DNA from: Desulfurispora thermophila DSM 16022 | Lineage (GTDB): Bacteria; Bacillota; Desulfotomaculia; Desulfotomaculales; Desulfurisporaceae | Length of the DNA stretch: 64,000 nt | Direction of reading: 5' to 3' | NCBI RefSeq assembly: GCF_000376385.1 | Contig: NZ_AQWN01000011.1 | Coordinates: 62,001-126,000, forward strand | In this document: one piece after another, positions 1 to 8,323 of the stretch | Position numbering within the stretch: position 1 is the stretch's first letter | How the letters are laid out: each line of letters opens with the position of its first letter | Made by a program: the position numbers and the translations under genes | Notes under the pieces: generated by a model | What the model was told of the DNA's origin: nothing | Seen by the model: the letters and a program-made list of their open reading frames with translations, nothing else | Databases searched by the model: none

Positions 1-705
1 GCTACAGAAAGCCAGGTCCTGCACATGATATTCAAAGGAAACCCGGGCACGGGCAAGACCACCGTAGCCCGTTTGCTGGGCCAGTTGTTCAAGGAAATGG
101 GGGTTCTGCCCAAGGGGCATCTGGTGGAAGTGGAAAGGGCAGACCTGGTGGGTGAGTATATCGGGCATACCGCTCAGCGCACCAGGGAAGCGGTTAAAAA
201 AGCCCTGGGAGGCATTCTCTTTGTTGACGAAGCATACTCCCTGGCCAGGGGGGGAGAGAAAGATTTTGGCAAGGAATCTATTGATGTGTTGGTTAAACAA
301 ATGGAAGACCAGAAAGATGCTTTTATCCTGATCCTGGCCGGATACAACGACGAAATGGAGTGGTTTTTGGAAACCAACCCCGGACTGCGCTCCCGCTTTC
401 CCATTCAAATCCGTTTTCCCGATTACAATTTATCCGAGCTTTTGGCCATAGCCGATGTAATGCTGCAGCAAAAACAATATGTCTTAAACAGCGGGGCACG
501 GGAAGAATTGCGCACAGTATTACAAACGCTCAAAAAATCCCATATCAACAGCGGCAATGCCCGGCTGGTGCGCAATATCATTGAAGCGGCCATTCGCCAG
601 CAAGCTGTTAGGCTTTTGGAAGCCCGCCAGGTTTCCCGGGAGGATTTGCTCACCATTACCAGGGAGGATCTGGTCCGGGCCAGACAAAAAATAAATATCT
701 GTTAA
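1..705 (+). CDS. spoVK: Stage V sporulation protein K, AAA+ ATPase (5' end outside window)
   Basis: The reading frame is open to the left edge, so the N-terminus is missing. The visible 234 codons hold a P-loop GNPGTGKT at codons 13-20, a Walker B segment ILFVDEAYSL, and the typical CbbX/SpoVK stretch VERADLVGEYIGHTAQ. These define the CbbX/SpoVK branch of AAA+ ATPases; SpoVK acts in spore maturation in Bacillus. It lies directly before the PLP-enzyme gene and lexA, an order I recall from related Clostridia. The function as a sporulation factor is from family knowledge; ATPase identity is seen directly. Confidence 0.93.
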   Translation, partial: ATESQVLHMIFKGNPGTGKTTVARLLGQLFKEMGVLPKGHLVEVERADLVGEYIGHTAQRTREAVKKALGGILFVDEAYSLARGGEKDFGKESIDVLVKQMEDQKDAFILILAGYNDEMEWFLETNPGLRSRFPIQIRFPDYNLSELLAIADVMLQQKQYVLNSGAREELRTVLQTLKKSHINSGNARLVRNIIEAAIRQQAVRLLEARQVSREDLLTITREDLVRARQKINIC

Positions 706-722
706 ACATAGAGGTGGAAGAA

Positions 723-1964
723 TTGACACTGGAAGGTGACTGGCTCAGACTTTACCAGGAAACCGTCATAGATACCCAATCCGTTTGCCAGAAAATAGAG
801 GAAACAGCCCGTGTAAATACTGAAAAGGTTTTGCGAGCATTTCAAAAAGCCAGAGTTAGCGATTTTCACTTAAAGGGAAGCACAGGCTACGGTTATAACG
901 ACCTGGCCCGGGAAACCCTGGAAGAAGTATATGCCGAAGTATTCTCCAGCGAAGCAGCACTTGTGCGCAGTCAAATTGTCAGCGGCACGCACGCTATTGC
1001 CCTGTGTTTGTACGGCATTCTGCGTCCCGGTGATGAACTGCTGGCTGTGCAGGGCACACCTTATGATACGCTGGCCGCCATTATCGGTATAAACAGCAAT
1101 GAAAGCGGCTCTTTGAAAGAATACGGTATAACCTACCGGCAGGTGGAATTGCTGCCGGACGGTACCCCTGATTATCAAGCCATTAAGCAGGCTATTAACT
1201 CCAGAACCAAAATGGTTATGCTGCAGCGCTCCCGAGGGTACAGTCTGCGCCCCGCCCTGACCATTGACCGGATGAAAGAATTGATCGACTTTATCCGTGG
1301 TCAGAAACCCGATGTGGTGATTCTCGTCGATAATTGCTATGGAGAATTTGTTGAGGAGAGAGAACCTACACAGATCGGTGCCGACCTGGTAGCCGGCTCA
1401 TTAATCAAGAACCCCGGTGGAGGACTGGCTCCCACCGGGGGATACGTTGTGGGGAAGAATAAATACGTACAAATGGCCGCCAACAGATGGACAGCACCGG
1501 GAATAGGCTGGGAAGTGGGACCCAGCCCGGACTATGTACGACTGCTTTTCCAAGGAATATTTCTGGCACCATCTTTTGTTAGTGAAGCACTTCAGGGGAT
1601 GGTCTTTGCCGCCAGGCTTTTTGAAAGGCTGGGGTATGATACGTCCCCCGCATATACAGATTTTCGCAGTGACATCATCCAGGCTGTTATTCTCAACTCA
1701 CCGCAAAAGGTGATTGCCTTCTGTCAAGCCATTCAGGCCAGCTCACCTGTGGACGCCCATGTGCGACCGGAGCCTGTAGATATGCCAGGCTACACTGATC
1801 AGGTGATTATGGCTGCCGGTACATTTATCCAGGGAGCTTCCCTGGAACTGAGCGCTGACGCTCCCATGCGTCCGCCCTATATAGTATACCTGCAGGGCGG
1901 ATTATCCCGCCATCATACTCGTCTGGCCGTTATTCAGGCCGCCCGGGCTTTACAGATGCTGTAA
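723..1964 (+). CDS. Methionine gamma-lyase / aluminium resistance family PLP enzyme
   Basis: About 413 residues of a fold-type I PLP enzyme of the family annotated as aluminium resistance protein or YnbB. The segment AGSLIKNPGGGLAPTGGYVVG carries the expected PLP-binding lysine, and VDNCYGEF the expected cofactor-contacting Asp region. The substrate is uncertain; the family is usually named after Cys/Met metabolism. A GTG at 714 is also in frame, but the GAGGTGG at 711-717 sits 5 nt before the TTG at 723, so I prefer 723. It starts 17 nt after spoVK and probably shares its transcript. Confidence 0.88.
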   Translation: MTLEGDWLRLYQETVIDTQSVCQKIEETARVNTEKVLRAFQKARVSDFHLKGSTGYGYNDLARETLEEVYAEVFSSEAALVRSQIVSGTHAIALCLYGILRPGDELLAVQGTPYDTLAAIIGINSNESGSLKEYGITYRQVELLPDGTPDYQAIKQAINSRTKMVMLQRSRGYSLRPALTIDRMKELIDFIRGQKPDVVILVDNCYGEFVEEREPTQIGADLVAGSLIKNPGGGLAPTGGYVVGKNKYVQMAANRWTAPGIGWEVGPSPDYVRLLFQGIFLAPSFVSEALQGMVFAARLFERLGYDTSPAYTDFRSDIIQAVILNSPQKVIAFCQAIQASSPVDAHVRPEPVDMPGYTDQVIMAAGTFIQGASLELSADAPMRPPYIVYLQGGLSRHHTRLAVIQAARALQML

Positions 1965-1999
1965 TGCACGGGGATGAATATAGTCGCAATATAAATATA

Positions 2000-2614
2000 T
2001 TAATGATACCGGCGCATCAAACCGATCACCTTACCCAGAATTTCCACGCTATCAACAATAATAGGATCCATAGTCTTGTTCTCCGGCTGCAACCTGATGC
2101 GGCCGTTTTCTTTATATATACGTTTGACCGTAGCTTCGTCCTCCAGCAGGGCTACCACAATATCACCGTTGTCGGCCGTACTCTGTTGCCGGATCACCAC
2201 TATATCATTGGGCAGAATGCCAGCATCAATCATGCTATCCCCTTTAACTGTCAGGAGGAAATAATCACCTTCTCCGAAAAATTCGGTAGACAAGGGCAAA
2301 TGGTACTCAATGTTCTCCACCGCCAGCACTGGCTGTCCCGCAGCCACCCTGCCCAGCATAGGAGCAACCAAAACGCCCCGGCGCAAAATATCCGCCCGTT
2401 CATCACACAGTTCCAACGCCCGGGGCTTGGTTGGATCGCGCCGCAAGTAACCTTTCTTTTCCAGACGCAGAATGTAGCCATGCACGGTCGAGCTGGACTT
2501 CAGTCCTACGGCCAGGCCTATTTCTCGCACAGAAGGGGGGTACCCCTTGGTCTGTACACTTCTGGCAATAAAATCCAACACAGCTTTTTCCCGCGGTGTA
2601 AGCTCTTTTCTCAT
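2000..2614 (-). CDS. lexA: LexA SOS repressor
   Basis: 204 residues, the normal LexA length. The N-terminal winged helix is followed by the Ala92-Gly93 cleavage bond in VAAGQPVLA, the catalytic Ser127 in VKGDSM and Lys164 in DEATVKR. LexA represses DNA-repair genes and is self-cleaved on RecA filaments. The gene converges with the PLP-enzyme gene, with 35 nt between the stop codons. A LexA-box-like element lies at 2702-2715 upstream of its start, so autorepression is expected. Confidence 0.97.
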   Translation of the reverse strand: MRKELTPREKAVLDFIARSVQTKGYPPSVREIGLAVGLKSSSTVHGYILRLEKKGYLRRDPTKPRALELCDERADILRRGVLVAPMLGRVAAGQPVLAVENIEYHLPLSTEFFGEGDYFLLTVKGDSMIDAGILPNDIVVIRQQSTADNGDIVVALLEDEATVKRIYKENGRIRLQPENKTMDPIIVDSVEILGKVIGLMRRYH

Positions 2615-2676
2615 GTAAAAACCCCGCTTCCATAATAAATCTTTTTTTGTTGTTTAAAATCGCCCTGCTAACAAAA

Positions 2677-2715
2677 ATTATAGCACATATCACAAACAAT
2701 TAAAACGTCTGTTCG
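2677..2715 (-). promoter_or_regulatory. lexA promoter with overlapping LexA (DinR) box
   Basis: Read on the minus strand, TATAAT is at 2682-2677. The segment CGAACAGACGTTTT at 2715-2702 matches the Gram-positive consensus CGAACRNRYGTTYG at 13 of 14 positions. With a 17-nt spacer the -35 region (TTTTAA) overlaps the right arm of the box, as expected for repression. Confidence 0.7.
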
Positions 2716-2772
2716 TGAAAAAAGAAAATTTTTCATTTTATAAATTAGAAGGATAAAAGGCGAAATCGTCGT

Positions 2773-2794
2773 ATTTATCTGAAGATAGATAAAT
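2773..2794. promoter_or_regulatory. Perfect 8-bp inverted repeat before the sigma-54 activator gene
   Basis: ATTTATCT (2773-2780) and AGATAAAT (2787-2794) form a perfect inverted repeat around a 6-nt centre, 25 nt before the activator start. It could be an operator, for example for autoregulation, or an RNA hairpin. Its role is inference only. Confidence 0.4.
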
Positions 2795-2818
2795 TTCCTG
2801 CTACAGAAGGTGAGTTGA

Positions 2819-4513
2819 ATGCCCAGAATACGGGTGGCCGTTATCGGGGCAGGCCAAGAAGGGCTGGGTGTGTTAAAAAGTCTGCTGGCTATGCCGGAGG
2901 TAGAAATAGCCGGCATGGCCAGCACCGGTCAAAACTCTATAACGCCCGTTATGGTTGACCACCCTGATGTTTTTATCACTTCCCAAACCAGAGAGTTACT
3001 GGCCAGATTGCCGATTGATGTAATTATCCTCACCAGCACAGCTAGTGAGGTGCGCAATGAGGTCTTCAAATACAAACCGGAAAAAGCTACTGTTGTTGAG
3101 TTGGGCGCAGTAGACCTGTTCAAAAAAATCCTCCGGGAAAAGGAGGAGCTTTTGGAGTTTAAGCGCATGCAGGGCGAGCTGTCGGCCATTCTCAATTCTG
3201 TCCAGGAAGCAATTGAAGTTGTTGATAACAACGGCTTCATCAAATATGTAAATCCGGCTTTTACACGTATCACAGGCATACCCGAGCAGGAAAGGATCGG
3301 TAAGAATATTTTCCAGGTATCGCCGGAGGGGGCTCTGGCTATGGCTCTGAAGAGCGGCCAGAGCGTCTTTGGTCACCGTACCCGGGTAGGAGGAAGTAAT
3401 GCCGAGGTTATCTCCAATGCTTCGCCCATCTTCATTGACGGAAAAATGGAAGGCGCAGTGGTTGTTTTTCAACACTTCACCGATGTCATGAAATTACTTG
3501 AGGAATTAAAACAGCGCACTTCCATGCTGGAAAACCTGGCCGAAAAATTGGGTCAGGCCACCACCAGTAAGTATGCTTTTACCGATATCATCGGGCAGAG
3601 CGCAGAACTGAAAAAGTGTATTACCGTAGCCGAAAGAGCAGCCAGAAGTCACTCCACAGTACTGTTGCTGGGCGAGAGCGGTACGGGCAAGGAATTGTTC
3701 GCTCACGCCATCCACAGTGCCAGTTCGCGGCGGGACAAACCGTTTATTAAGGTCAACTGTGCTGCCATACCGGAAAACCTGCTGGAAAGCGAATTTTTCG
3801 GATATGCCAAAGGCGCGTTCACCGGAGCCGTCAAGTCCAAAATTGGCAAATTTGAGCTGGCCAATGGAGGAACTATTTTCCTGGACGAGATAGGCGACAT
3901 GAACCTGCATCTCCAGGGCAAACTGTTGCGTGTTTTGCAGGAAATGGAATTTGAGCGCGTGGGCGACAATAAAACCATTAAAGTAGATGTACGCGTTATT
4001 GCGGCCACCAACCGTAACCTGCGCGAGTTGATCCGGCAGGGCAAATTCCGGGAAGATTTGTATTACCGATTGAATGTGGTAGAAATAACCATACCACCGC
4101 TGCGGAACAGAAAAGAAGACCTGCCCCTACTGGTCGGCAATTTAATTGTCAAACTCAACCGCAAGTTGGGTAAAAAAGTTAAGGGTTTGAGCAAGGAAGC
4201 TGAGGAAATATTATATAATTATGACTGGCCGGGTAATGTGCGCGAACTGGAGAACGTTATTGAGCGGGTTATGGTTACCGTGGACGAAGATGTGTTCAGC
4301 AAAAAGAGTTTGCTGCAACACATCAACCAGTTCAAGGGTATTGCTGAAAAAGACATCGACATCATGCCCATAGAGCAGATGGAGCAGTTACTGATCAAAA
4401 AGGCCATCGCCAAATTCGGAAACACAGTGGAAGGAAAAAGAAAGGCAGCTCAGGCCCTTAATATTTCCCTGGCAACTCTTTACAATAAATTAAAAAAGAG
4501 TAAGATAGAATAA
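2819..4513 (+). CDS. mmcA: Sigma-54 dependent activator with N-terminal Rossmann and PAS domains (MmcA-like)
   Basis: 564 residues. Residues 1-100 look like a Rossmann nucleotide-binding domain ([11 protein letters not shown]). Residues 120-230 form a PAS domain. Residues 255-490 form the AAA+ domain with Walker A GESGTGKE (285-292), the sigma-54-contacting GAFTGA loop (332-337) and FLDEIGD (354-360). The C-terminus ends in a Fis-type helix-turn-helix. The start ATG has GAAGGTGA 5 nt upstream. The gene occupies the position of mmcA in the Pelotomaculum mmc cluster and has its own terminator. The intact GAFTGA loop fits the sigma-54 promoter found before the next operon. The Rossmann domain suggests sensing of NAD(H) or another nucleotide ligand; this is inference. 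Confidence 0.93.
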   Translation: MPRIRVAVIGAGQEGLGVLKSLLAMPEVEIAGMASTGQNSITPVMVDHPDVFITSQTRELLARLPIDVIILTSTASEVRNEVFKYKPEKATVVELGAVDLFKKILREKEELLEFKRMQGELSAILNSVQEAIEVVDNNGFIKYVNPAFTRITGIPEQERIGKNIFQVSPEGALAMALKSGQSVFGHRTRVGGSNAEVISNASPIFIDGKMEGAVVVFQHFTDVMKLLEELKQRTSMLENLAEKLGQATTSKYAFTDIIGQSAELKKCITVAERAARSHSTVLLLGESGTGKELFAHAIHSASSRRDKPFIKVNCAAIPENLLESEFFGYAKGAFTGAVKSKIGKFELANGGTIFLDEIGDMNLHLQGKLLRVLQEMEFERVGDNKTIKVDVRVIAATNRNLRELIRQGKFREDLYYRLNVVEITIPPLRNRKEDLPLLVGNLIVKLNRKLGKKVKGLSKEAEEILYNYDWPGNVRELENVIERVMVTVDEDVFSKKSLLQHINQFKGIAEKDIDIMPIEQMEQLLIKKAIAKFGNTVEGKRKAAQALNISLATLYNKLKKSKIE

Positions 4514-4581
4514 ACCGTGTTTATTATCATATCTAAATTTTGTGATAGTTTTAAAAAATTAGAAATAATTATTTATATACG

Positions 4582-4609
4582 AACCCTTTGTAACAAAAGG
4601 GTTTTTTAG
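4582..4609 (+). terminator. Terminator of the activator gene
   Basis: AACCCTTT (4582-4589) pairs with AAAGGGTT (4596-4603), followed by a T-run. It separates the activator gene from the catabolic operon. Confidence 0.8.
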
Positions 4610-4714
4610 TTTATATTTCTAATACTTATAAGGTGGACTCTTTAAGCGCTATATTTATAATTATTCGAATTTCCTACTGGCTTTTATTTTTACTATTTTA
4701 AATTTTCTATAATA

Positions 4715-4729
4715 TGGCATGATATTTGC
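4715..4729 (+). promoter_or_regulatory. Sigma-54 (-24/-12) promoter of the methylmalonyl-CoA operon
   Basis: TGGCAT at 4715-4720, 5 nt, then TTGC at 4726-4729. This matches the sigma-54 consensus TGGCAC-N5-TTGC except for the sixth base. Transcription would start near 4741, giving a leader of about 36 nt before the fumarase alpha gene. The adjacent upstream gene encodes a GAFTGA-type activator, its likely partner. Confidence 0.85.
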
Positions 4730-4776
4730 GAATTAATTGCTTTTAACAATCAAGCTGATAGACAGGAGGGATTTTT

Positions 4777-5619
4777 ATTAAAGTCATCCATGTCCAGGAG
4801 GTAATCGACACTGTAGCCAGACTGTGTCAGGAGGCAAACTATTACCTGGGAGAAGATGTGCAACATGCTTTTGAGAACGCCCTGCAAACCGAAATCTCGC
4901 TTACCGGTAAAGACATATTGAAACAACTGCTGGAAAATGCCCGCATTGCCAGGGAAAATGATGTACCCATGTGCCAGGACACAGGTTTTGCTGTAGTTTT
5001 CCTCGAACTGGGTCAGGAAGTTAACATAACCGGCGGTTTTCTCTATGATGCTGTCAACGAAGGAGTCAGAAAAGGCTACACTGAGGGATACCTGCGCAAA
5101 TCGATTGTAAACCACCCTTTACAGCGAATCAATACGGGAGACAACACTCCGGCCGTCATCCATACCACTGTCGTGCCGGGTGACAAACTAACCATCACTG
5201 TTGCCCCCAAAGGCGGCGGCAGCGAGAATATGAGTGCAATCAGGATGCTCAAACCGGCGGAGGGCAGAGAAGGGGTGAAAAAATTTATTCTGGAAACAGT
5301 GAAAAACGCCGGCCCCAACCCGTGCCCCCCCATTATAGTCGGCGTTGGAATGGGTGGAACATTTGAAAAAGCCGCCCTGCTAGCCAAACAAGCGCTTTTG
5401 CGACCGCTGGGCGAACCCCATCCGGAACCTGACATAGCTGATCTGGAAAGCGAGTTGTTAGAAGAAATAAACAAGACGGGAATAGGTCCACAAGGATTGG
5501 GTGGCAAAACAACAGCACTGGCTGTACATATTTTAACCTATCCCTGTCATATCGCCAGCCTGCCCGTTGCCGTCAATATCAACTGCCACGCCGCCAGACA
5601 TAAAAAAGCCGTGTTGTAA
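4777..5619 (+). CDS. Fumarate hydratase alpha (N-terminal) subunit, apparent ATT start
   Basis: 280 residues if begun at ATT 4777. It is the class I (4Fe-4S, TtdA-like) fumarase alpha subunit, catalysing fumarate to malate with the next gene product. Family motifs are CQDTGFAVVF and the glycine-rich APKGGGSENMS. The family N-terminus (about 27 residues upstream of the only ordinary start, GTG 4858) is plainly present: KVIHVQEVIDTVARLCQEAN. The frame between the stop at 4759 and 4858 contains no ATG, GTG or TTG; AGGAGG at 4764-4769 points to ATT 4777 with a 7-nt spacer. It corresponds to mmcB of Pelotomaculum and is the first gene of the operon. Confidence 0.92.
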   Translation: MKVIHVQEVIDTVARLCQEANYYLGEDVQHAFENALQTEISLTGKDILKQLLENARIARENDVPMCQDTGFAVVFLELGQEVNITGGFLYDAVNEGVRKGYTEGYLRKSIVNHPLQRINTGDNTPAVIHTTVVPGDKLTITVAPKGGGSENMSAIRMLKPAEGREGVKKFILETVKNAGPNPCPPIIVGVGMGGTFEKAALLAKQALLRPLGEPHPEPDIADLESELLEEINKTGIGPQGLGGKTTALAVHILTYPCHIASLPVAVNINCHAARHKKAVL

Positions 5620-5635
5620 CAGGGAGGGGATTTTT

Positions 5636-6190
5636 TTGCCTCACATCAGTTTGAGCACGCCATTATCGGATGAAATTGTGGAAAACCTGCGCATTGGCCA
5701 GCGGGTGCTGCTGAACGGGGTTTTGTATACGGGCCGCGATGCTGCACATAAAAAACTGATGGAACTCCTCGACCGGGGTCTGGATCTTCCCTTCCCAATT
5801 AAAGGGCAAGTTATTTATTATGTGGGACCTTCACCAGCCAAACCAGGACAGATCATCGGGTCAGCTGGCCCTACCACTTCGGGCAGAATGGACGCTTATG
5901 CTCCCCGCCTGATTGCCCTGGGCTTAAAGGGAATGATTGGCAAGGGAAAACGTTCCCCCGAAGTGGTAAAGGCCATCAAACAGTATAAGTCTGTTTATTT
6001 CGCAGCAGTGGGAGGAGCAGGAGCGCTGATCGCCCGCTGCATTAAAAGCTGCCGGGTCATTGCTTACCCGGAACTGGGTCCCGAAGCCATCCACGAACTG
6101 GTGGTGGAAAATTTTCCGTTAATTGTGGTCAATGACTCCCTGGGGGGAGACCTGTACGAAGAAGGCGTAAAAATTTACGGCACACGATAA
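5636..6190 (+). CDS. Fumarate hydratase beta (C-terminal) subunit
   Basis: 184 residues, the class I fumarase beta (TtdB-like) subunit, which completes the enzyme with the preceding gene. Family motifs are GPTTSGRMD near residue 80 and LGLKGMIGKGKRS. The start is TTG 5636, 6 nt after GGAGGGG. It corresponds to mmcC and lies 16 nt after the alpha subunit. The separate alpha and beta genes are usual for anaerobic Firmicutes. Confidence 0.94.
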   Translation: MPHISLSTPLSDEIVENLRIGQRVLLNGVLYTGRDAAHKKLMELLDRGLDLPFPIKGQVIYYVGPSPAKPGQIIGSAGPTTSGRMDAYAPRLIALGLKGMIGKGKRSPEVVKAIKQYKSVYFAAVGGAGALIARCIKSCRVIAYPELGPEAIHELVVENFPLIVVNDSLGGDLYEEGVKIYGTR

Positions 6191-6274
6191 AAAACCACTA
6201 TACCTTGAAAGGTTTTCCAGTGCACAAGGAGAATTGATTTTAGTACCTGCTACCAATTAAGGGAGGGAAGCGTT

Positions 6275-7384
6275 TTGAAACTGTTTGAATATATGGGCAA
6301 ACAGATCTTGGCTGCCTACGGGATCAAAACACCACGCGGCAAAATGGTGGTTTCCCCTGAAGAGGCAGCCGCTGCTGCGCAGGAGTTGGGCGGGGAAGTA
6401 GTTGTTAAATCCCAAATTCTCTCTGGTAAGCGGGGCAAAGGTGGCGGTATTAAATTTGCCGGTAATCCGGAAGAAGCCCGCCAGGCAGCCACGCAAATCC
6501 TGGGCAGTCAGGTGCAGGGCCACACTGTGGAAATGTTGTTGGTTGAAGAAAAGCTTTCCATTGATAGTGAGTTTTACGTGGCCATTACCATTGATGGTGC
6601 AGCCAAAAAACCTGTGTTGATCGCTTCCACCAGGGGCGGTATTGATATTGAAGAAGTACCGGAAGAGTACATTGTCAAGCAGCACATTGATGTTTGTTAT
6701 GGCATTCAACCATATCTGGCCCGGGAGATATCCCGCCGCTTGAACTTGAGTGGCAACATCTACAAAGAGTTTAACGCTTTGTTGCCCAGGCTGTATCAAA
6801 TCTTCCGGGAAAAAGACGCCGAGTTGGTGGAGATTAACCCGCTGGTGGTCAGCGGCGAAAGGCTAATTGCTGCTGATGCCAAGGTCACCATTGACGACGA
6901 GGCCCTGTACAGGCAGAAAGACATACCCTTTGTGGACGAACGCACGGAAGCGGAAAGAAAAGCTCACGCCCTGGGCCTTTCTTACGTCCAGTTGGACGGA
7001 AACATTGCGGTTATGGCCAATGGCGCCGGCATCACCATGGGCACGCTGGACATTATCCAACATTACGGCGGGGCACCGGCCAATTTTCTGGATGCCGGAG
7101 GGGGAACCGGAAAAGAAGCTACGGCCAAAGCGTTGGAGATTCTGCTTTCCACCAATCCCAAGGTTATTTTAATCAACATTTTTGGCGGCATAACCCGCTG
7201 TGATGATGTGGCCAATGCACTGGTGCAGGTAAAGAACGAAATTGGTATTCCCGTTCCGGTAGTTATCCGCCTGGTGGGTACAAATGAGGAGATCGGTGTA
7301 CGCATCTTGAAAGATAACGGCTTTGAGGCTTACAGGGTAATGCATGAGGCGGCAGCCAAGGCGGTTGAGCTGGCCCGCAACTAG
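6275..7384 (+). CDS. sucC: Succinyl-CoA synthetase (ADP-forming) beta subunit
   Basis: 369 residues with an N-terminal ATP-grasp domain (KLFEYMGKQILAAYGI, VVKSQILSGKRGKGGGIKF) and the C-terminal CoA-ligase domain containing NIFGGITRCDDVA. With SucD it converts succinyl-CoA to succinate with ATP formation, the substrate-level phosphorylation step of propionate oxidation. Start TTG 6275 follows GGGAGGG. It corresponds to mmcD. Confidence 0.96.
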   Translation: MKLFEYMGKQILAAYGIKTPRGKMVVSPEEAAAAAQELGGEVVVKSQILSGKRGKGGGIKFAGNPEEARQAATQILGSQVQGHTVEMLLVEEKLSIDSEFYVAITIDGAAKKPVLIASTRGGIDIEEVPEEYIVKQHIDVCYGIQPYLAREISRRLNLSGNIYKEFNALLPRLYQIFREKDAELVEINPLVVSGERLIAADAKVTIDDEALYRQKDIPFVDERTEAERKAHALGLSYVQLDGNIAVMANGAGITMGTLDIIQHYGGAPANFLDAGGGTGKEATAKALEILLSTNPKVILINIFGGITRCDDVANALVQVKNEIGIPVPVVIRLVGTNEEIGVRILKDNGFEAYRVMHEAAAKAVELARN

Positions 7385-7399
7385 TGAGGAGGGAAGAAT

Positions 7400-8266
7400 A
7401 TGGCCATTATTATAGATGAGAATACCCATGTGCTGGTTCAGGGAATTACCGGCAATCAGGGCCGGTTTCATACCCGGCAAATGCTTAATTTCGGCACCAA
7501 AATTGTAGCCGGCGTATCACCCGGTAAAGGTGGCCAGGAAGTAGAAGGTGTTCCGGTTTATGATACGGTGTCTGCCGCTCTGGAAGAGCAAAAGGTGGAC
7601 GCGGCCTGCCTGTTCATACCGGCAGCCTTTGCCAAAGATGCCGCCTTTGAAGCCATTGACGCTGGCATTAAAGTTGTGGTGATTATCACCGAACACATTC
7701 CCGTGCACGATGAAATGCAAATCATTGCCTTTGCCCGGCAAAAGGGTACCACTATCATCGGCCCGAACACCTTTGGCATTGTCTCCGCAGGCAAGTGCAA
7801 AATCGGCATCCCGCCCAACCAGTTTTTCAAGCCCGGCCCGGTGGGCGTTGTAGCCCGCAGCGGCACTCTGACCTATGAAATAGTAGCCAACCTTTCCGCC
7901 CACGAGCTGGGACAGTCCACAGTGGTGGGACTGGGTGGCGACCGGGTGGTAGGCTTGTCTTTCATCGATGTACTGGAAAGGTTTGAAAAAGACCCGGAAA
8001 CCAAGGCCGTGGTGCTGGTCGGGGAAATCGGCGGCAACGCCGAAGAAGAAGCGGCGGAGTTTATTAAAAAAATGAGCAAACCGGTGGTAGCCTATATTGC
8101 CGGCAAGAGCGCCCCACCAGGCAAGAGGATGGGGCACGCTGGAGCCATCATTGAGCGTGGTAAAGGCACATTTGAAGGCAAGGTTAAGGCACTGCAGGCG
8201 GCCGGTGTAGCTGTCGCCACACTACCTTTCGAAGTTCCGGGCTTAATTAAGCAAGCACTGGGTTAA
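7400..8266 (+). CDS. sucD: Succinyl-CoA synthetase alpha subunit
   Basis: 288 residues, the normal length. The N-terminal CoA-binding Rossmann domain begins with VLVQGITGNQGRFHT, and the phosphorylated histidine lies in GHAGAI near residue 249. It starts 15 nt after sucC with GAGGAGGG upstream and forms the alpha-beta complex with it. It corresponds to mmcE. Confidence 0.97.
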   Translation: MAIIIDENTHVLVQGITGNQGRFHTRQMLNFGTKIVAGVSPGKGGQEVEGVPVYDTVSAALEEQKVDAACLFIPAAFAKDAAFEAIDAGIKVVVIITEHIPVHDEMQIIAFARQKGTTIIGPNTFGIVSAGKCKIGIPPNQFFKPGPVGVVARSGTLTYEIVANLSAHELGQSTVVGLGGDRVVGLSFIDVLERFEKDPETKAVVLVGEIGGNAEEEAAEFIKKMSKPVVAYIAGKSAPPGKRMGHAGAIIERGKGTFEGKVKALQAAGVAVATLPFEVPGLIKQALG

Positions 8267-8273
8267 AATATAA

Positions 8274-8298
8274 AATATGCCATTCAATATGCCATTCA
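8274..8298 (+). repeat. Two tandem copies of a 12-bp unit
   Basis: AATATGCCATTC is repeated twice in perfect tandem (period 12) in the 57-nt gap between sucD and the mutase gene. It is followed by CATTGTACGCAATG, a small hairpin just before the ribosome-binding site. No function is evident. Confidence 0.6.
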
Positions 8299-8323
8299 TT
8301 GTACGCAATGAAAGGAGGGCTAG

